Assembly: GCF_010727475.1 (NCBI RefSeq)
Contig: NZ_AP022567.1
Coordinates: 868,001-932,000, forward strand
Origin: Mycolicibacterium mageritense
GTDB taxonomy: Bacteria > Actinomycetota > Actinomycetes > Mycobacteriales > Mycobacteriaceae
DNA: 64,000 bases
Direction of reading: 5' to 3'
A program made the position numbers and the translations under genes. Shown here one piece after another: positions 8,106 through 16,378 of this stretch (position 1 is its first letter; each line of letters starts with the position of its first letter). A model generated the notes under the pieces. The model was not told the DNA's origin and searched no databases. It was given only the letters and a program-made list of their open reading frames with translations.

Positions 8106-9017
8106 TCAAGCTGGCGTTGTGAGCACCGCGCTGACACACCGAGCGTCGGCGAATGCCGCGAACATGTCGTCGCCGGGCAGTTCGAGGCCGTTGGCGGCGT
8201 ACACCTCGTCCAGCGACTGTGCACGCACATCCCAGCCCCGCGCCGTCAAGAACTCGATGACAGAACTGCGCTCGCCCTCGTAGACGAGCTCGGACAGCTC
8301 CGTGTCGAACCCGAACCGGCGGAAGCCTTCGGACACGCGCCGTGACCGGTTGTCGGAGAACGCCGATGCGTCGGCGATGAACTCGGTGGCGAGGTGGCTA
8401 CCCGGTGCGCTGAGCCGCGTGATGTTGTCGAAGAGCTGGTCTTGAGCCTGCGGCGTGAGATAGATCAGCAACCCTTCGGCGATCCACGCGGTCGGCCGCT
8501 CGCAGTTAAACCCGCTCTCCAGCAGCACCTTTGGCCAGTCGTCGCGCAGGTCGACGCCGAGGGCACGGCGCTCGGCCGTCGGCTCGGCACCCATGTCCGC
8601 CAGGGTTCGGGTCTTGAATTCGACCACCGCCGGCTGGTCGATCTCGTAGACGACTGTGCCTGCGGGCCAAGCCAAGCGGTAGGCACGGGTGTCCAGTCCG
8701 GAGGCCAGGATGACGGCCTGACGCACTCCCGCATCCGCCGCGGTGGTGAAGAGTTTGTCGAAGAAGCGCGTGCGAACCGCCATCGCCTCGGCCGCCTGCC
8801 GCACACTGAACTCGGCGTCGCCGTCGGTGTCCGGATCTGCGTCGAGCATGCGCGTCGCGGCATCGGTGCCGACCGCGCGCACAAGCGGCTCGGCGTACGG
8901 GTCGTCGATCAGCGGATTCGGCCCCCGCGATGCCACTGCCCGTTGCGCGGCCACCACGGTGGCAGTCGCCCCCACGCTCGATGCCAAATCCCAGCTGTCA
9001 CGGTCAGTTCTGCTCAT
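8106..9017 (-). CDS. SAM-dependent methyltransferase (TIGR00027 / leucine carboxyl methyltransferase-like)
   Basis: This 303-residue protein belongs to the mycobacterial putative S-adenosylmethionine methyltransferase family. Recognisable parts are the N-terminal WDLASSVGATATVVAAQRA, DDPYAEPLVRA, the SAM loop VILASGLDTRAYRL near residue 90 and EGLLIYLTPQAQDQL near residue 175. A GGAAGG lies 8 nt before the ATG at 9017. The start overlaps the end of the upstream TetR gene by 14 nt, so the two are co-transcribed and probably coupled. The methyl acceptor is not known for this family. Confidence 0.88.
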   Translation of the reverse strand: MSRTDRDSWDLASSVGATATVVAAQRAVASRGPNPLIDDPYAEPLVRAVGTDAATRMLDADPDTDGDAEFSVRQAAEAMAVRTRFFDKLFTTAADAGVRQAVILASGLDTRAYRLAWPAGTVVYEIDQPAVVEFKTRTLADMGAEPTAERRALGVDLRDDWPKVLLESGFNCERPTAWIAEGLLIYLTPQAQDQLFDNITRLSAPGSHLATEFIADASAFSDNRSRRVSEGFRRFGFDTELSELVYEGERSSVIEFLTARGWDVRAQSLDEVYAANGLELPGDDMFAAFADARCVSAVLTTPA

Positions 9018-9723
9018 CGTGGTGCCCTTCCCTCGTGCCATAGGTGACGGCGCGGTATTCGCCTGCTGCTCGCTCGTAGAGTGCGACGGCCGCCGCGGCA
9101 GCGGCGTCGAGATGATCGCGGCCCGGCGGCCGTGCCGGTTCGAAAACCCGGCGCACCGACTCGGCCAGTTGATCGGCCTTGGCTTCCAGGCTCAGGTCGA
9201 CTTCGGCTGGAAGCAGCGGCTCGACCGCGAAGAAACCGAACGTCATCGCGGTCAGCGGATAGTACGCGTCTGCGGGGCGCAACCCGTCGCGCAGCAGGCC
9301 CTGGTCGTGGGCGATCCGCAGATACTCCTGCCACGCAACGAAATTCGCGCTCTGCGCGGACACTTGCGAGCTCTCACCCGCCAGCGCATCGACCGTGTCG
9401 ACGTCGCGCGTATAGATTGCCCGCAGCACCGGGCGACTCATCGCCTCCAGGAAGATGCGACGCATCAGGCGGTGCGGAACCACCTCGCCCGCGTCGGAGC
9501 GCAAAGCCTCGACGACGGCGTCGATCATCCGGGCCGTTTCTCGGGCCGCCACGGCCGCCAGCATCTGCTCGCGACTGCGCCAGTGCAGGTACACCGTTCC
9601 CTTGCCGACACCTGCCCGCTTGGCGACCTCGTCGATCCGGATTCTGCGATAGCCCCAGCGCAGCAACAGATCCGCCGCGATATCGAGGATCCGGTCCGCA
9701 CGCTCTCGTTGCCTGTCGGGCAT
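9004..9723 (-). CDS. TetR-family regulator
   Basis: This 239-residue TetR protein has its helix-turn-helix at about residues 20-55 (IRIDEVAKRAGVGKGTVYLH). It starts at the ATG at 9723, which sits 7 nt after a -10-like AAAACT, so the transcript is probably leaderless. A 9-bp perfect inverted repeat covers its own promoter, implying autorepression. The gene overlaps the methyltransferase gene that follows it, which is the likely regulated partner. The ligand is unknown. Confidence 0.88.
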   Translation of the reverse strand: MPDRQRERADRILDIAADLLLRWGYRRIRIDEVAKRAGVGKGTVYLHWRSREQMLAAVAARETARMIDAVVEALRSDAGEVVPHRLMRRIFLEAMSRPVLRAIYTRDVDTVDALAGESSQVSAQSANFVAWQEYLRIAHDQGLLRDGLRPADAYYPLTAMTFGFFAVEPLLPAEVDLSLEAKADQLAESVRRVFEPARPPGRDHLDAAAAAAVALYERAAGEYRAVTYGTREGHHDEQN

Positions 9724-9733
9724 GGCACCAAGT

Positions 9734-9760
9734 TTTGACCAAGATTCGGTTTTGGTCAAA
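9734..9760. promoter_or_regulatory. TetR operator over a leaderless promoter
   Basis: TTTGACCAA (9734-9742) and TTGGTCAAA (9752-9760) are perfect 9-bp inverted repeats with a 9-nt spacer. On the minus strand the same DNA provides a -35 TTGACC (9754-9759) and, 17 nt on, a -10 AAAACT (9731-9736), 7 nt before the TetR ATG. Binding would block both elements. Confidence 0.75.
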
Positions 9761-9850
9761 CGTACCGCCCGGAGCAGGAGCCCGTTCACCTCCCCGAAAC
9801 AGGAGCACAATCGAAATAGAGCCTGTTTCAACGCGAGGGGAGTGAGACGA

Positions 9851-11188
9851 ATGGTCAGAACACACACGGTGGTTGCGGGAGAAACGCTGTGGGCATTGGC
9901 GTTGCGCTATTACGGTGAGGCCGAGCTGTATCGGCTGGTTGCCACCGCGAGCGGCGTCAGTGACCCCAGCGCCATCAATGTGGGGCAACGGCTGATCTTT
10001 CCCGACTTCACCAGGTACACGGTCGCAGGCGGCGACACCCTGGCCGGCCTGGCCGAGCGCTTCTACGGCGACGCCGACCTGGACCACCTGATCGCGAAAT
10101 CCAACGGTATCGCCGACGGCGACGACATCAGCGCCGGCCGGCAGCTGTTCATCCCGGACGTCACGAAATACAAGGTCGCCGCCGGGGATACGCTGTCGGC
10201 CTTGGCGTTGCGGTTCTACGGCGACGCCGACCTCTATCCCCTGATCGCCACCGTCAACAACATCGCCAACCCCAACGCGCTCGGTGTCGGACAGATGCTG
10301 GTCATCTTCTCCGGCCGCAGCGACGGCTTCGGCCTGCGCATCGTCGACCGCAACGAGAACGATCCGCGGTTGTGGTACTACCGCTTCCAGACCGACGCGA
10401 TCGGCTGGAACCCGGGCGTCAACGTCCTGCTCCCCGACGACTACCGCACGAGCGGCAAGACCTACCCCGTGCTCTACATGTTCCACGGCGGCAACGACGA
10501 CTTCCGTTCGTTCGACTTCATGGGCATCCGTGACTGGACCGCGGGCAAGCCGATCATCGTGGTGATGCCCGACGGCGGGCACGCCGGCTGGTACTCCAAT
10601 CCGGTCAGCTCGTTTGTCGGCCCGCGGAATTGGGAGACGTTCCACATCGCGCAGTTGCTGCCGTGGATCGAGGCGAACTTCCGCACGTACGCCGAATACG
10701 ACGGCCGCGCGGTCGGCGGGTTCTCGATGGGCGGCTTCGGCGCCCTGAAGTACGCCGCCAAGTACTACGGCCACTTCGCGTCGGTGAGCTCCCACTCGGG
10801 TCCGGCCAGCCTGCGCCGCGACTTCGGTCTCGTCGTGCACTGGGCCAACATCACGTCGGCCGTGCTGGACCTGGCGGGCGGCACGGTTTACGGCGCACCG
10901 CTGTGGGACCAGGCCAGGGTCACCGCCGACAACCCGGTCGAGCGCATCGACAGCTACCGCAACAAGCGGATCTTCCTCGTCGCAGGCACCAGCCCGGACC
11001 CGCTCAACTGGTTCGACAGCGTCAACGAGACCCAAGTCCTCGCGGGGCAGCGGGAATTCCGCGAACGGCTCAGCGTCGCAGGCATTCCCCACGAATGGCA
11101 CGAGGTGCCCGGCGGCCACGTCTTCCGGCCCGAGATGTTCGCCATCGACCTCGACGGCATCATCAGCCGGCTTCGCCACGCGGCCTAG
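9851..11188 (+). CDS. Triple-LysM esterase (Esterase D/antigen-85-like fold)
   Basis: This 445-residue protein has three LysM repeats at about residues 3-51, 57-105 and 111-155, each with a GDTL/GETL opening and a YGDADL-type centre. An alpha/beta hydrolase of the esterase D / antigen 85 type follows from about residue 170. The nucleophile is Ser292 in GFSMGG and the likely histidine is His423 in PGGHVF. LysM normally binds peptidoglycan, so an envelope role is expected. I see no signal peptide: the first LysM starts at residue 3. The ATG at 9851 has GGGGAG upstream. It is divergent from the TetR gene. Confidence 0.85.
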   Translation: MVRTHTVVAGETLWALALRYYGEAELYRLVATASGVSDPSAINVGQRLIFPDFTRYTVAGGDTLAGLAERFYGDADLDHLIAKSNGIADGDDISAGRQLFIPDVTKYKVAAGDTLSALALRFYGDADLYPLIATVNNIANPNALGVGQMLVIFSGRSDGFGLRIVDRNENDPRLWYYRFQTDAIGWNPGVNVLLPDDYRTSGKTYPVLYMFHGGNDDFRSFDFMGIRDWTAGKPIIVVMPDGGHAGWYSNPVSSFVGPRNWETFHIAQLLPWIEANFRTYAEYDGRAVGGFSMGGFGALKYAAKYYGHFASVSSHSGPASLRRDFGLVVHWANITSAVLDLAGGTVYGAPLWDQARVTADNPVERIDSYRNKRIFLVAGTSPDPLNWFDSVNETQVLAGQREFRERLSVAGIPHEWHEVPGGHVFRPEMFAIDLDGIISRLRHAA

Positions 11189-11317
11189 GAGTTCTTGGCA
11201 AGCTCCAGTTTGGATATCTGCGCGCCGCCGACGCTCCAACACGTCACGTGTGGCGGCGTAGTGGCGTGGCACACACTCTCATTCGATTCATGACCGAATG
11301 AGGGAGAGACCCACCCG

Positions 11318-12847
11318 ATGACCACGTCGAACGAAAGTGCCCGCAACGGGGACGACGAGCAGCTGGCGGTGCTCGGCTACACCGGTGAGTTCAAGCGCTC
11401 GATGGGCCTGTTCGCCAATCTGTCGCTCGGCTTCACATACCTGTCCCCGCTGGTGGGCGTGTACTCGTTGTTCGCGTTCAGCCTCACCCTCGGCGGGCCG
11501 CCGTCCATGTGGTGGATCGTGATCGTGGGGCTCGGTCAGATGGCCGTCGCACTGGTGATGGGCGAGGTGGTCTCGCAGTACCCCGTCGCCGGCGGCATCT
11601 ACCCGTGGACGCGCCGGCTGTGGGGCCGCAAATACGCGTGGCTGGTCTCGTGGATCTATCTGTGCGCGATGATCGTCACGGTCACGTCGGTGGCCGAGTT
11701 CGGCTCGGCATTCGTCGGTCCGTTGTTCGGTATCACGGCGTCCGACCTGAGCGGTCTGGCGATCGCGGTCGGCTTGCTGCTGCTGGCCCTGGCGTTCAAC
11801 TTCAGCGGCACGCGTGCCCTGGCCCGGATCGCCCGCATAGGTTTGGCCGCCGAGCTGGTCGGGGTTATCGCACTGGGGCTCTACCTGCTCTTGTTCGAGC
11901 GCAAGCATTCGTTCGCGGTCTTGTTCGACTCGATGGGCGCGGGCGGCGACCAGCCCTACATTCTCGCGTTCATCGCGTCGGCACTGACGGGGCTGTTCCT
12001 GTTCTACGGATTCGAGGCCTGCGGTGACGTGGCCGAAGAGGTCGCCGATCCGGGCCGCGGCATCCCCAAGGCCATGATCCTGACCATCGTGATCGGTGGC
12101 GTTTCGGCGTTGATGTCGTATGTCGGCTACGTGCTCGCCGCGCCCAACCTGCAGGAGATCGTCAACGGTGAAGTGGCCGACCCGATTCCGTCCATCCTCG
12201 ACGGCGCACTCGGCCACCTGGGCTCGAAGCTGTTCCTCGTCATCGCCGTGACCGCGTTCATCTCGTGTGTGCTCTCGCTACAGGCCGCCGCCAGCCGGCT
12301 GCTCTACTCGTTCGCGCGGGACCGCATGCTTCCCGCCAGTTCCTGGCTGTCGCGCATGTCGGACAACCACGTGCCCACCAACGCGCTGCTGACCGCGTGC
12401 ATCGTGCCGATCGTGTTGTGCCTGTTCGTCTACTGGAAACCCGACGCGCTTCCCCGCATCACGGCGTTCGCGGTGTGCGGCATCTACATCGCGTTCCAGG
12501 CCGTGGTTCTTGCCGCGCTCCGCCAGCGCCTCAAGGGCTGGCGGCCCGGCGGGGTCTGGACCCTGGGCCGCTTCGGCATGGCGGTCAACATCATCGCGCT
12601 GCTCTACGGCGTCACCGCGATGATCCTGATGGTCATTCCGGTGCCTGGTTCCGAAGGGTTCGTCAACCGCTGGATCGTGGCCATCGGGCTGGTGGTCGTG
12701 ATCGGTTCCGGCGCGATGTATCTGGTGCTCGGCAAGCCCGACCGGCACAGCGTCGACATTCCCGAGGACGACGCCATCGAGGTCGCCGATCGCCTGCGGG
12801 CCCTGCGCAGCACGGGTACCGTTCCCGAAACCTCCCTCGAACACTGA
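11318..12847 (+). CDS. APC-superfamily amino-acid permease
   Basis: This 509-residue transporter has about 12 membrane helices. The amino acid-polyamine-organocation family is recognised from the first helix (LGFTYLSPLVGVYSLF) and the conserved FYGFEACGDVAEEV region near residue 230. A GGGAGAG ribosome binding site precedes the ATG. The gene for a secreted AOC-barrel protein follows after 20 nt with its own AGGAG, so the two are probably co-transcribed. The substrate cannot be assigned; eukaryote-like GABA/amino-acid permeases are the nearest relatives I recognise. Confidence 0.88.
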   Translation: MTTSNESARNGDDEQLAVLGYTGEFKRSMGLFANLSLGFTYLSPLVGVYSLFAFSLTLGGPPSMWWIVIVGLGQMAVALVMGEVVSQYPVAGGIYPWTRRLWGRKYAWLVSWIYLCAMIVTVTSVAEFGSAFVGPLFGITASDLSGLAIAVGLLLLALAFNFSGTRALARIARIGLAAELVGVIALGLYLLLFERKHSFAVLFDSMGAGGDQPYILAFIASALTGLFLFYGFEACGDVAEEVADPGRGIPKAMILTIVIGGVSALMSYVGYVLAAPNLQEIVNGEVADPIPSILDGALGHLGSKLFLVIAVTAFISCVLSLQAAASRLLYSFARDRMLPASSWLSRMSDNHVPTNALLTACIVPIVLCLFVYWKPDALPRITAFAVCGIYIAFQAVVLAALRQRLKGWRPGGVWTLGRFGMAVNIIALLYGVTAMILMVIPVPGSEGFVNRWIVAIGLVVVIGSGAMYLVLGKPDRHSVDIPEDDAIEVADRLRALRSTGTVPETSLEH

Positions 12848-12867
12848 CCGGCATCAGGAGAAAACCC

Positions 12868-13323
12868 ATGCGTCCCAAAGCTGTTCCCAGCCTCGTGATG
12901 GTAGTCGCGGCCTGCGGCGTCGCTGTCGCCACGTCGGCCGTCGCGGCCGCAGAGCCCGGCACCGTCACGGTGATCGAACACGCCACCACCGACACCGTCG
13001 TCGACCTCGGCGCCACGGGCGACAGTGTCGGTGATCTGCTCACCTTCTCGAACGAGGTCTTCGACGCCGCCGACGGTCAGCCCATGGGCAAGTCCACCGG
13101 AGTGTGCACCCGCACAGTCGTCGGCGCCGAGTGGGACTGCGGGTGGACCCTGAGCCTGGCCGACGGCCAGATCACCGTCCAGGGACCGTTTTTCGACGGC
13201 ACCGACTCGGTCCTCGCCATCACCGGCGGAACCGGACGCTACGTCGCGGCCCGCGGCGAAATGGGTCTGGCCCACATCACGCCCGACGGCAGCAAGTACC
13301 AGTTCAGCTACCGCCTGGTCTAA
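12868..13323 (+). CDS. Secreted allene-oxide-cyclase-barrel-like protein
   Basis: This 151-residue protein has a clear signal peptide (about residues 1-28, ending near SAVAAAEPG). A small beta-barrel domain of the AOC/dirigent type follows, recognised by QPMGKSTGVCTR and LAITGGTGRYVAARGE. Two cysteines (VCTR and DCGW) may form a disulfide after export. AGGAG lies 7 nt before the ATG. It sits 20 nt after the permease gene. The function of bacterial members is unknown. The last 4 nt overlap the convergent GH13 gene. Confidence 0.75.
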   Translation: MRPKAVPSLVMVVAACGVAVATSAVAAAEPGTVTVIEHATTDTVVDLGATGDSVGDLLTFSNEVFDAADGQPMGKSTGVCTRTVVGAEWDCGWTLSLADGQITVQGPFFDGTDSVLAITGGTGRYVAARGEMGLAHITPDGSKYQFSYRLV

Positions 13324-15560
13324 GCGGGCTCGGTCTTACCGGGCGTTTCAAGCCCGTCCACCAAAAGCGACATGCCATGGTGGGCGGGCATTTCGATGGC
13401 GAAGCTGTGCAGATCATCGACGGTGGCGAGCGTCTTGCCGGTGAACATGTCCGACACCGACGCACCGGGCGGCAGCGCTTTCGAGCGCACGGTACCCGCG
13501 ATCTCCTCGTTGGCGAAGTTGAGCACCGTGAGCTGGTGATCACCGTTGGCCAGCTCGTGGACCAGCACGAGCATGCCGCGATGTGACACCTCGGGGATGT
13601 CGACCTGGCGGCTGGTGGCGATCTCGTAGTGCTTGCGCACCCGCAGAATGGCCTGAAGCTGCCGCAGGAAACTCGTCTCGTCGGCAAGCTGCTCCGGGAT
13701 CGACCCGTAAAGACTTCTACCCCTAGGCATTCCGGCAATCGACCTGGTGGCCGTCGGGTTGTGACCCATCAGGTCGTGCGCGGCGCGATGGATCCAGCGC
13801 GTATCGCCGCCGTGCAGCAGCTCCTCGACGTCGGCCGGCGGAAGCGTCAGCATGCCGCACATGTCCCACCCGGACAACGCGAACACGCCCGGCTGCAGCG
13901 CGTTGAACATCGCCAGCAGCAGGTGCGCCCGGCGGATGCGATCGATGTCATCGATCTCGTCCAGATCGCGGATACCCAGCGTGGCGGCGATGACCGTCGC
14001 GGTGGTGCACGCGATTCCGTTCGTGGTGAAAACCAGGTTGTACGGGGCGTTCTCACCGGTGAGCTTCTCGGTGAGGTCGCCGCGGATGATGTCGCCCAGC
14101 GCCTCACCCGTGACCTCCTCACCCCGGAAGGTGTAGACGTCGTCGCGGTGCCCTGTCGACCAGTGCACGAGTTCGTAGGTGAGCTCGTCATGGTTCTGCA
14201 ACGCGTGCACCAGCGAGGCCGGCTCGACACCCAGTTCGAGGGTCGTGCGCAACGTCAGCCGCAGGAACTCGGTGTCGGCGGTGGCCAGCGCATGCTGATA
14301 GGCGGGCCGGTTGATGAAGTCGTACGACAGATCCGCACCGGCCTCCCCGATCTCGCGGATGTCGTCGATGGTCAGGTTCAACTCCTGGAACGTGAACCCA
14401 CCGACCTTGCGGACCATGCTCGCGATGAGGTGGTTGGCGGCCTCCGACAGCGGGTGCCCCTCCGACCAGGCCGTACTGTCCTCGGCCGCGGTCTTCTCGG
14501 CGCCCAGAAAGCCGTTGGCGTCCAGGCGAAGTCCGCCGGTGCCCAGATCGGCCAGCGAATGCAGCGCATCGCCGATCACCAGCCGCATGCCCGCGAACGA
14601 CGGATCCAGCCAGTTGATCGAGGGCTGCCCGTCCTTGAAGTAGTGCAGATACACCCAGCGGCGCTCGACGCCGTCGATGCCGACCACGGGGCGGGTGACG
14701 CTCCAGTTGGTCTCCTTGACGCCCTCGGCGTAGAAGATCACGCGCTGCAACCGTCCGATGATGTACCCGGCCTTGTCGAGCCAGTCCTCAGTGGCGGTGT
14801 CGATGTTGACCGAATCCTGCCCGGCCGGCACGTCGGGCAGGTGGTCCCAGTCCAGCGGGTCGACCTCGACCATGTGATAGATGCCGGGATAGTCGGCGTA
14901 CTTCATCTCGGCTAGCCGGAAATCCGCACCCTTGCCCGTGTGACCGGGCACGATGTCGTCAATTATGGTGCCGCCGTACCAGTTCGCCGTACCGCACATC
15001 TGCCGGAACTCGTCCTCGGTGCCGAACGCCGGGTCGATCTGAGTGCTGATGCGGTCGAAGTGCCCGTCGACGCTGGGTGTCAGCTGCCAGCCCGAGATGC
15101 CGCCCGCACGTTTGACGGGCCCGGTGTGGATGGCGTCGACGCCGATCTCGGCGAACGCCTTCCACATCTCCTCATCGGCCATGGCCTTGAGAAACGACTC
15201 CCCCGGCCGCGTGATCAGCGAAAGTGGATACGCCGTGAACCACACCGCGGCGGTGTCTACCGCACCCCGTGGGCTGGGGGTTGCATACGGGTTCTGCCAC
15301 ATCGAGCCCTGCCCGGAGAACTGCTGGCTGATCTCGTTGGCGTCGGCCAGCATCGACTGGCTCAGCAGCCACGACACGTAGGCCGGGTTGTCACCCGTCG
15401 CGGGACCGTCCTGGGCCACCGACCGGCGGATGAACGGCGACTTGACCCTGGGACGAAACCGCAACGCCCGAGGCCGCGCCGGGTGCAGGTGTTCGTCGAA
15501 GGTGATTTCGGTCGGCTCGTTCGGCTGATCGTCGGGTTCCGGCTCTGCCACCTGAGACAT
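13320..15560 (-). CDS. GH13 alpha-amylase-family protein (trehalose synthase-like)
   Basis: This 746-residue enzyme has a GH13 barrel. The nucleophile Asp sits in GGLRLDANGFLG, the acid/base Glu in FTFQELNL and the third acidic residue in ALQNHDELTYE. A C-terminal beta domain with VLVHELANGDHQLTVLNF follows. It resembles proteins annotated as maltose alpha-D-glucosyltransferase/trehalose synthase but is clearly distinct from canonical mycobacterial TreS, so the reaction is uncertain. The first 50 residues are charged and look disordered. I choose the ATG at 15560, which has GAGGGGA upstream. No partner gene of alpha-glucan metabolism is adjacent. Confidence 0.75.
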   Translation of the reverse strand: MSQVAEPEPDDQPNEPTEITFDEHLHPARPRALRFRPRVKSPFIRRSVAQDGPATGDNPAYVSWLLSQSMLADANEISQQFSGQGSMWQNPYATPSPRGAVDTAAVWFTAYPLSLITRPGESFLKAMADEEMWKAFAEIGVDAIHTGPVKRAGGISGWQLTPSVDGHFDRISTQIDPAFGTEDEFRQMCGTANWYGGTIIDDIVPGHTGKGADFRLAEMKYADYPGIYHMVEVDPLDWDHLPDVPAGQDSVNIDTATEDWLDKAGYIIGRLQRVIFYAEGVKETNWSVTRPVVGIDGVERRWVYLHYFKDGQPSINWLDPSFAGMRLVIGDALHSLADLGTGGLRLDANGFLGAEKTAAEDSTAWSEGHPLSEAANHLIASMVRKVGGFTFQELNLTIDDIREIGEAGADLSYDFINRPAYQHALATADTEFLRLTLRTTLELGVEPASLVHALQNHDELTYELVHWSTGHRDDVYTFRGEEVTGEALGDIIRGDLTEKLTGENAPYNLVFTTNGIACTTATVIAATLGIRDLDEIDDIDRIRRAHLLLAMFNALQPGVFALSGWDMCGMLTLPPADVEELLHGGDTRWIHRAAHDLMGHNPTATRSIAGMPRGRSLYGSIPEQLADETSFLRQLQAILRVRKHYEIATSRQVDIPEVSHRGMLVLVHELANGDHQLTVLNFANEEIAGTVRSKALPPGASVSDMFTGKTLATVDDLHSFAIEMPAHHGMSLLVDGLETPGKTEPA

Positions 15561-15615
15561 ACATCCCCTCTCCGGACTTGGACGGGTCGCAGTCCCCAGC
15601 CTAGGCATCCGCTCG

Positions 15616-15672
15616 CGAATTCGACGAAAATGCCGCTGAGAGCGCGGTGGGGCGACACTTTCGTCGAAGTCG
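15616..15672. repeat. 57-bp palindromic repeat, family P1, copy 1
   Basis: The outer 17-bp arms (15616-15632 and 15656-15672) pair with two mismatches; the left arm begins CGAATTCGACGAAAATG. The length and arm sequences match copies at 17263-17319 and 18164-18220. It lies between the GH13 and HAD genes with no nuclease gene directly beside it. Confidence 0.8.
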
Positions 15673-15700
15673 ACGCGAAGGTCGGCGCGCTCGACCCGAT

Positions 15701-15706
15701 TAGGGT
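15701..15706 (+). promoter_or_regulatory. -10 box for leaderless HAD transcript
   Basis: TAGGGT ends 6 nt before the GTG at 15713. The spacing is that of a leaderless mycobacterial start. I see no strong -35. Confidence 0.5.
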
Positions 15707-15712
15707 TGGCGA

Positions 15713-16378
15713 GTGAGCTCTGAATCCCTGAAGTGGACCTGCGTCCTGTTCGACCTCGACGGCACCATCGCCAACTCGGCCAAGGGCATCACCGAATCCT
15801 TTGCAGCAACCCTGAACGAGCTGGGCCTGCCCGTCCCGCCGCCCGACGAACTGCGCACCTGGGTCGGACCACCGCCGGCGGAGTCCTTCCGGGTTCGGCT
15901 CGGTTTCGACGACGCCGCGGCCGAGCATGCCCGCCAGCTCTACCGCAAGCACTACCAACGCATCGGCAACGCCGACATCCGGACCTTCGACGCGATTCCT
16001 CCCGTCCTCGAAGCCCTTGCCACAGCAGGCATTCCGATGGCAGTGGCGACGTCGAAACCCGAGCACACGGCGGTCGACGTGCTCGAACGGCTCGGGCTTG
16101 CGCGCTATTTCGTCACGGTCTCCGGCGCGTCGAGAGACGAGAGCATCAGCGACAAGGCGTCGATCGTCGGTGAAGCGCTGCGGCGCCTGCACGCCGGCGG
16201 CGTCGACACCAGCAATCCGGTGATGGTCGGCGACCGCCTGCACGACGTCGTCGGGGCTGCCCGACACCACGTCCCGACCATCCTGGTCGACTGGGGATAC
16301 GGCGAGCCTGACGAGCACACGCAAGCGCTCGTCACGGTCGACTCCGCGCAGGCGCTGAAGGCTGCTGTGCTCGGGTGA
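15713..16378 (+). CDS. HAD-family hydrolase (phosphoglycolate phosphatase-like)
   Basis: This 221-residue haloacid-dehalogenase-type phosphatase carries motif I FDLDGTIANS at about residues 12-21, motif II ATSKPEHT near 110 and motif IV VGDRLHDVVGA near 172, with a helical cap between I and II. Similar proteins are annotated as phosphoglycolate phosphatases; the substrate is not certain. The start is a GTG with a -10 box 6 nt upstream. Its last 47 nt overlap the 3' end of a convergent DUF559 gene, which appears to have lost its own stop. Confidence 0.88.
   Translation: MSSESLKWTCVLFDLDGTIANSAKGITESFAATLNELGLPVPPPDELRTWVGPPPAESFRVRLGFDDAAAEHARQLYRKHYQRIGNADIRTFDAIPPVLEALATAGIPMAVATSKPEHTAVDVLERLGLARYFVTVSGASRDESISDKASIVGEALRRLHAGGVDTSNPVMVGDRLHDVVGAARHHVPTILVDWGYGEPDEHTQALVTVDSAQALKAAVLG

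Noticed and set aside
9374..11272. 632-aa open frame on the minus strand
   Set aside because: It is antisense to the well-supported LysM esterase and part of the TetR gene, is rich in Arg/Val/Asp as GC-rich shadow frames are, and shows no recognisable domain.
11280..11300. CATTCG...CGAATG inverted repeat before the APC permease as an operator
   Set aside because: Only 6-bp arms with a 9-nt spacer close to the ribosome binding site, with no adjacent regulator gene; too weak to call.
13629..14915. 428-aa open frame antisense to the GH13 gene
   Set aside because: A codon-bias shadow of the GH13 reading frame; no start signal and no domain.
15560..15608. Longer start for the GH13 protein at 15608
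   Set aside because: The extra 16 residues are Arg/Pro-rich and unsupported; the ATG at 15560 has a purine-rich ribosome binding site.
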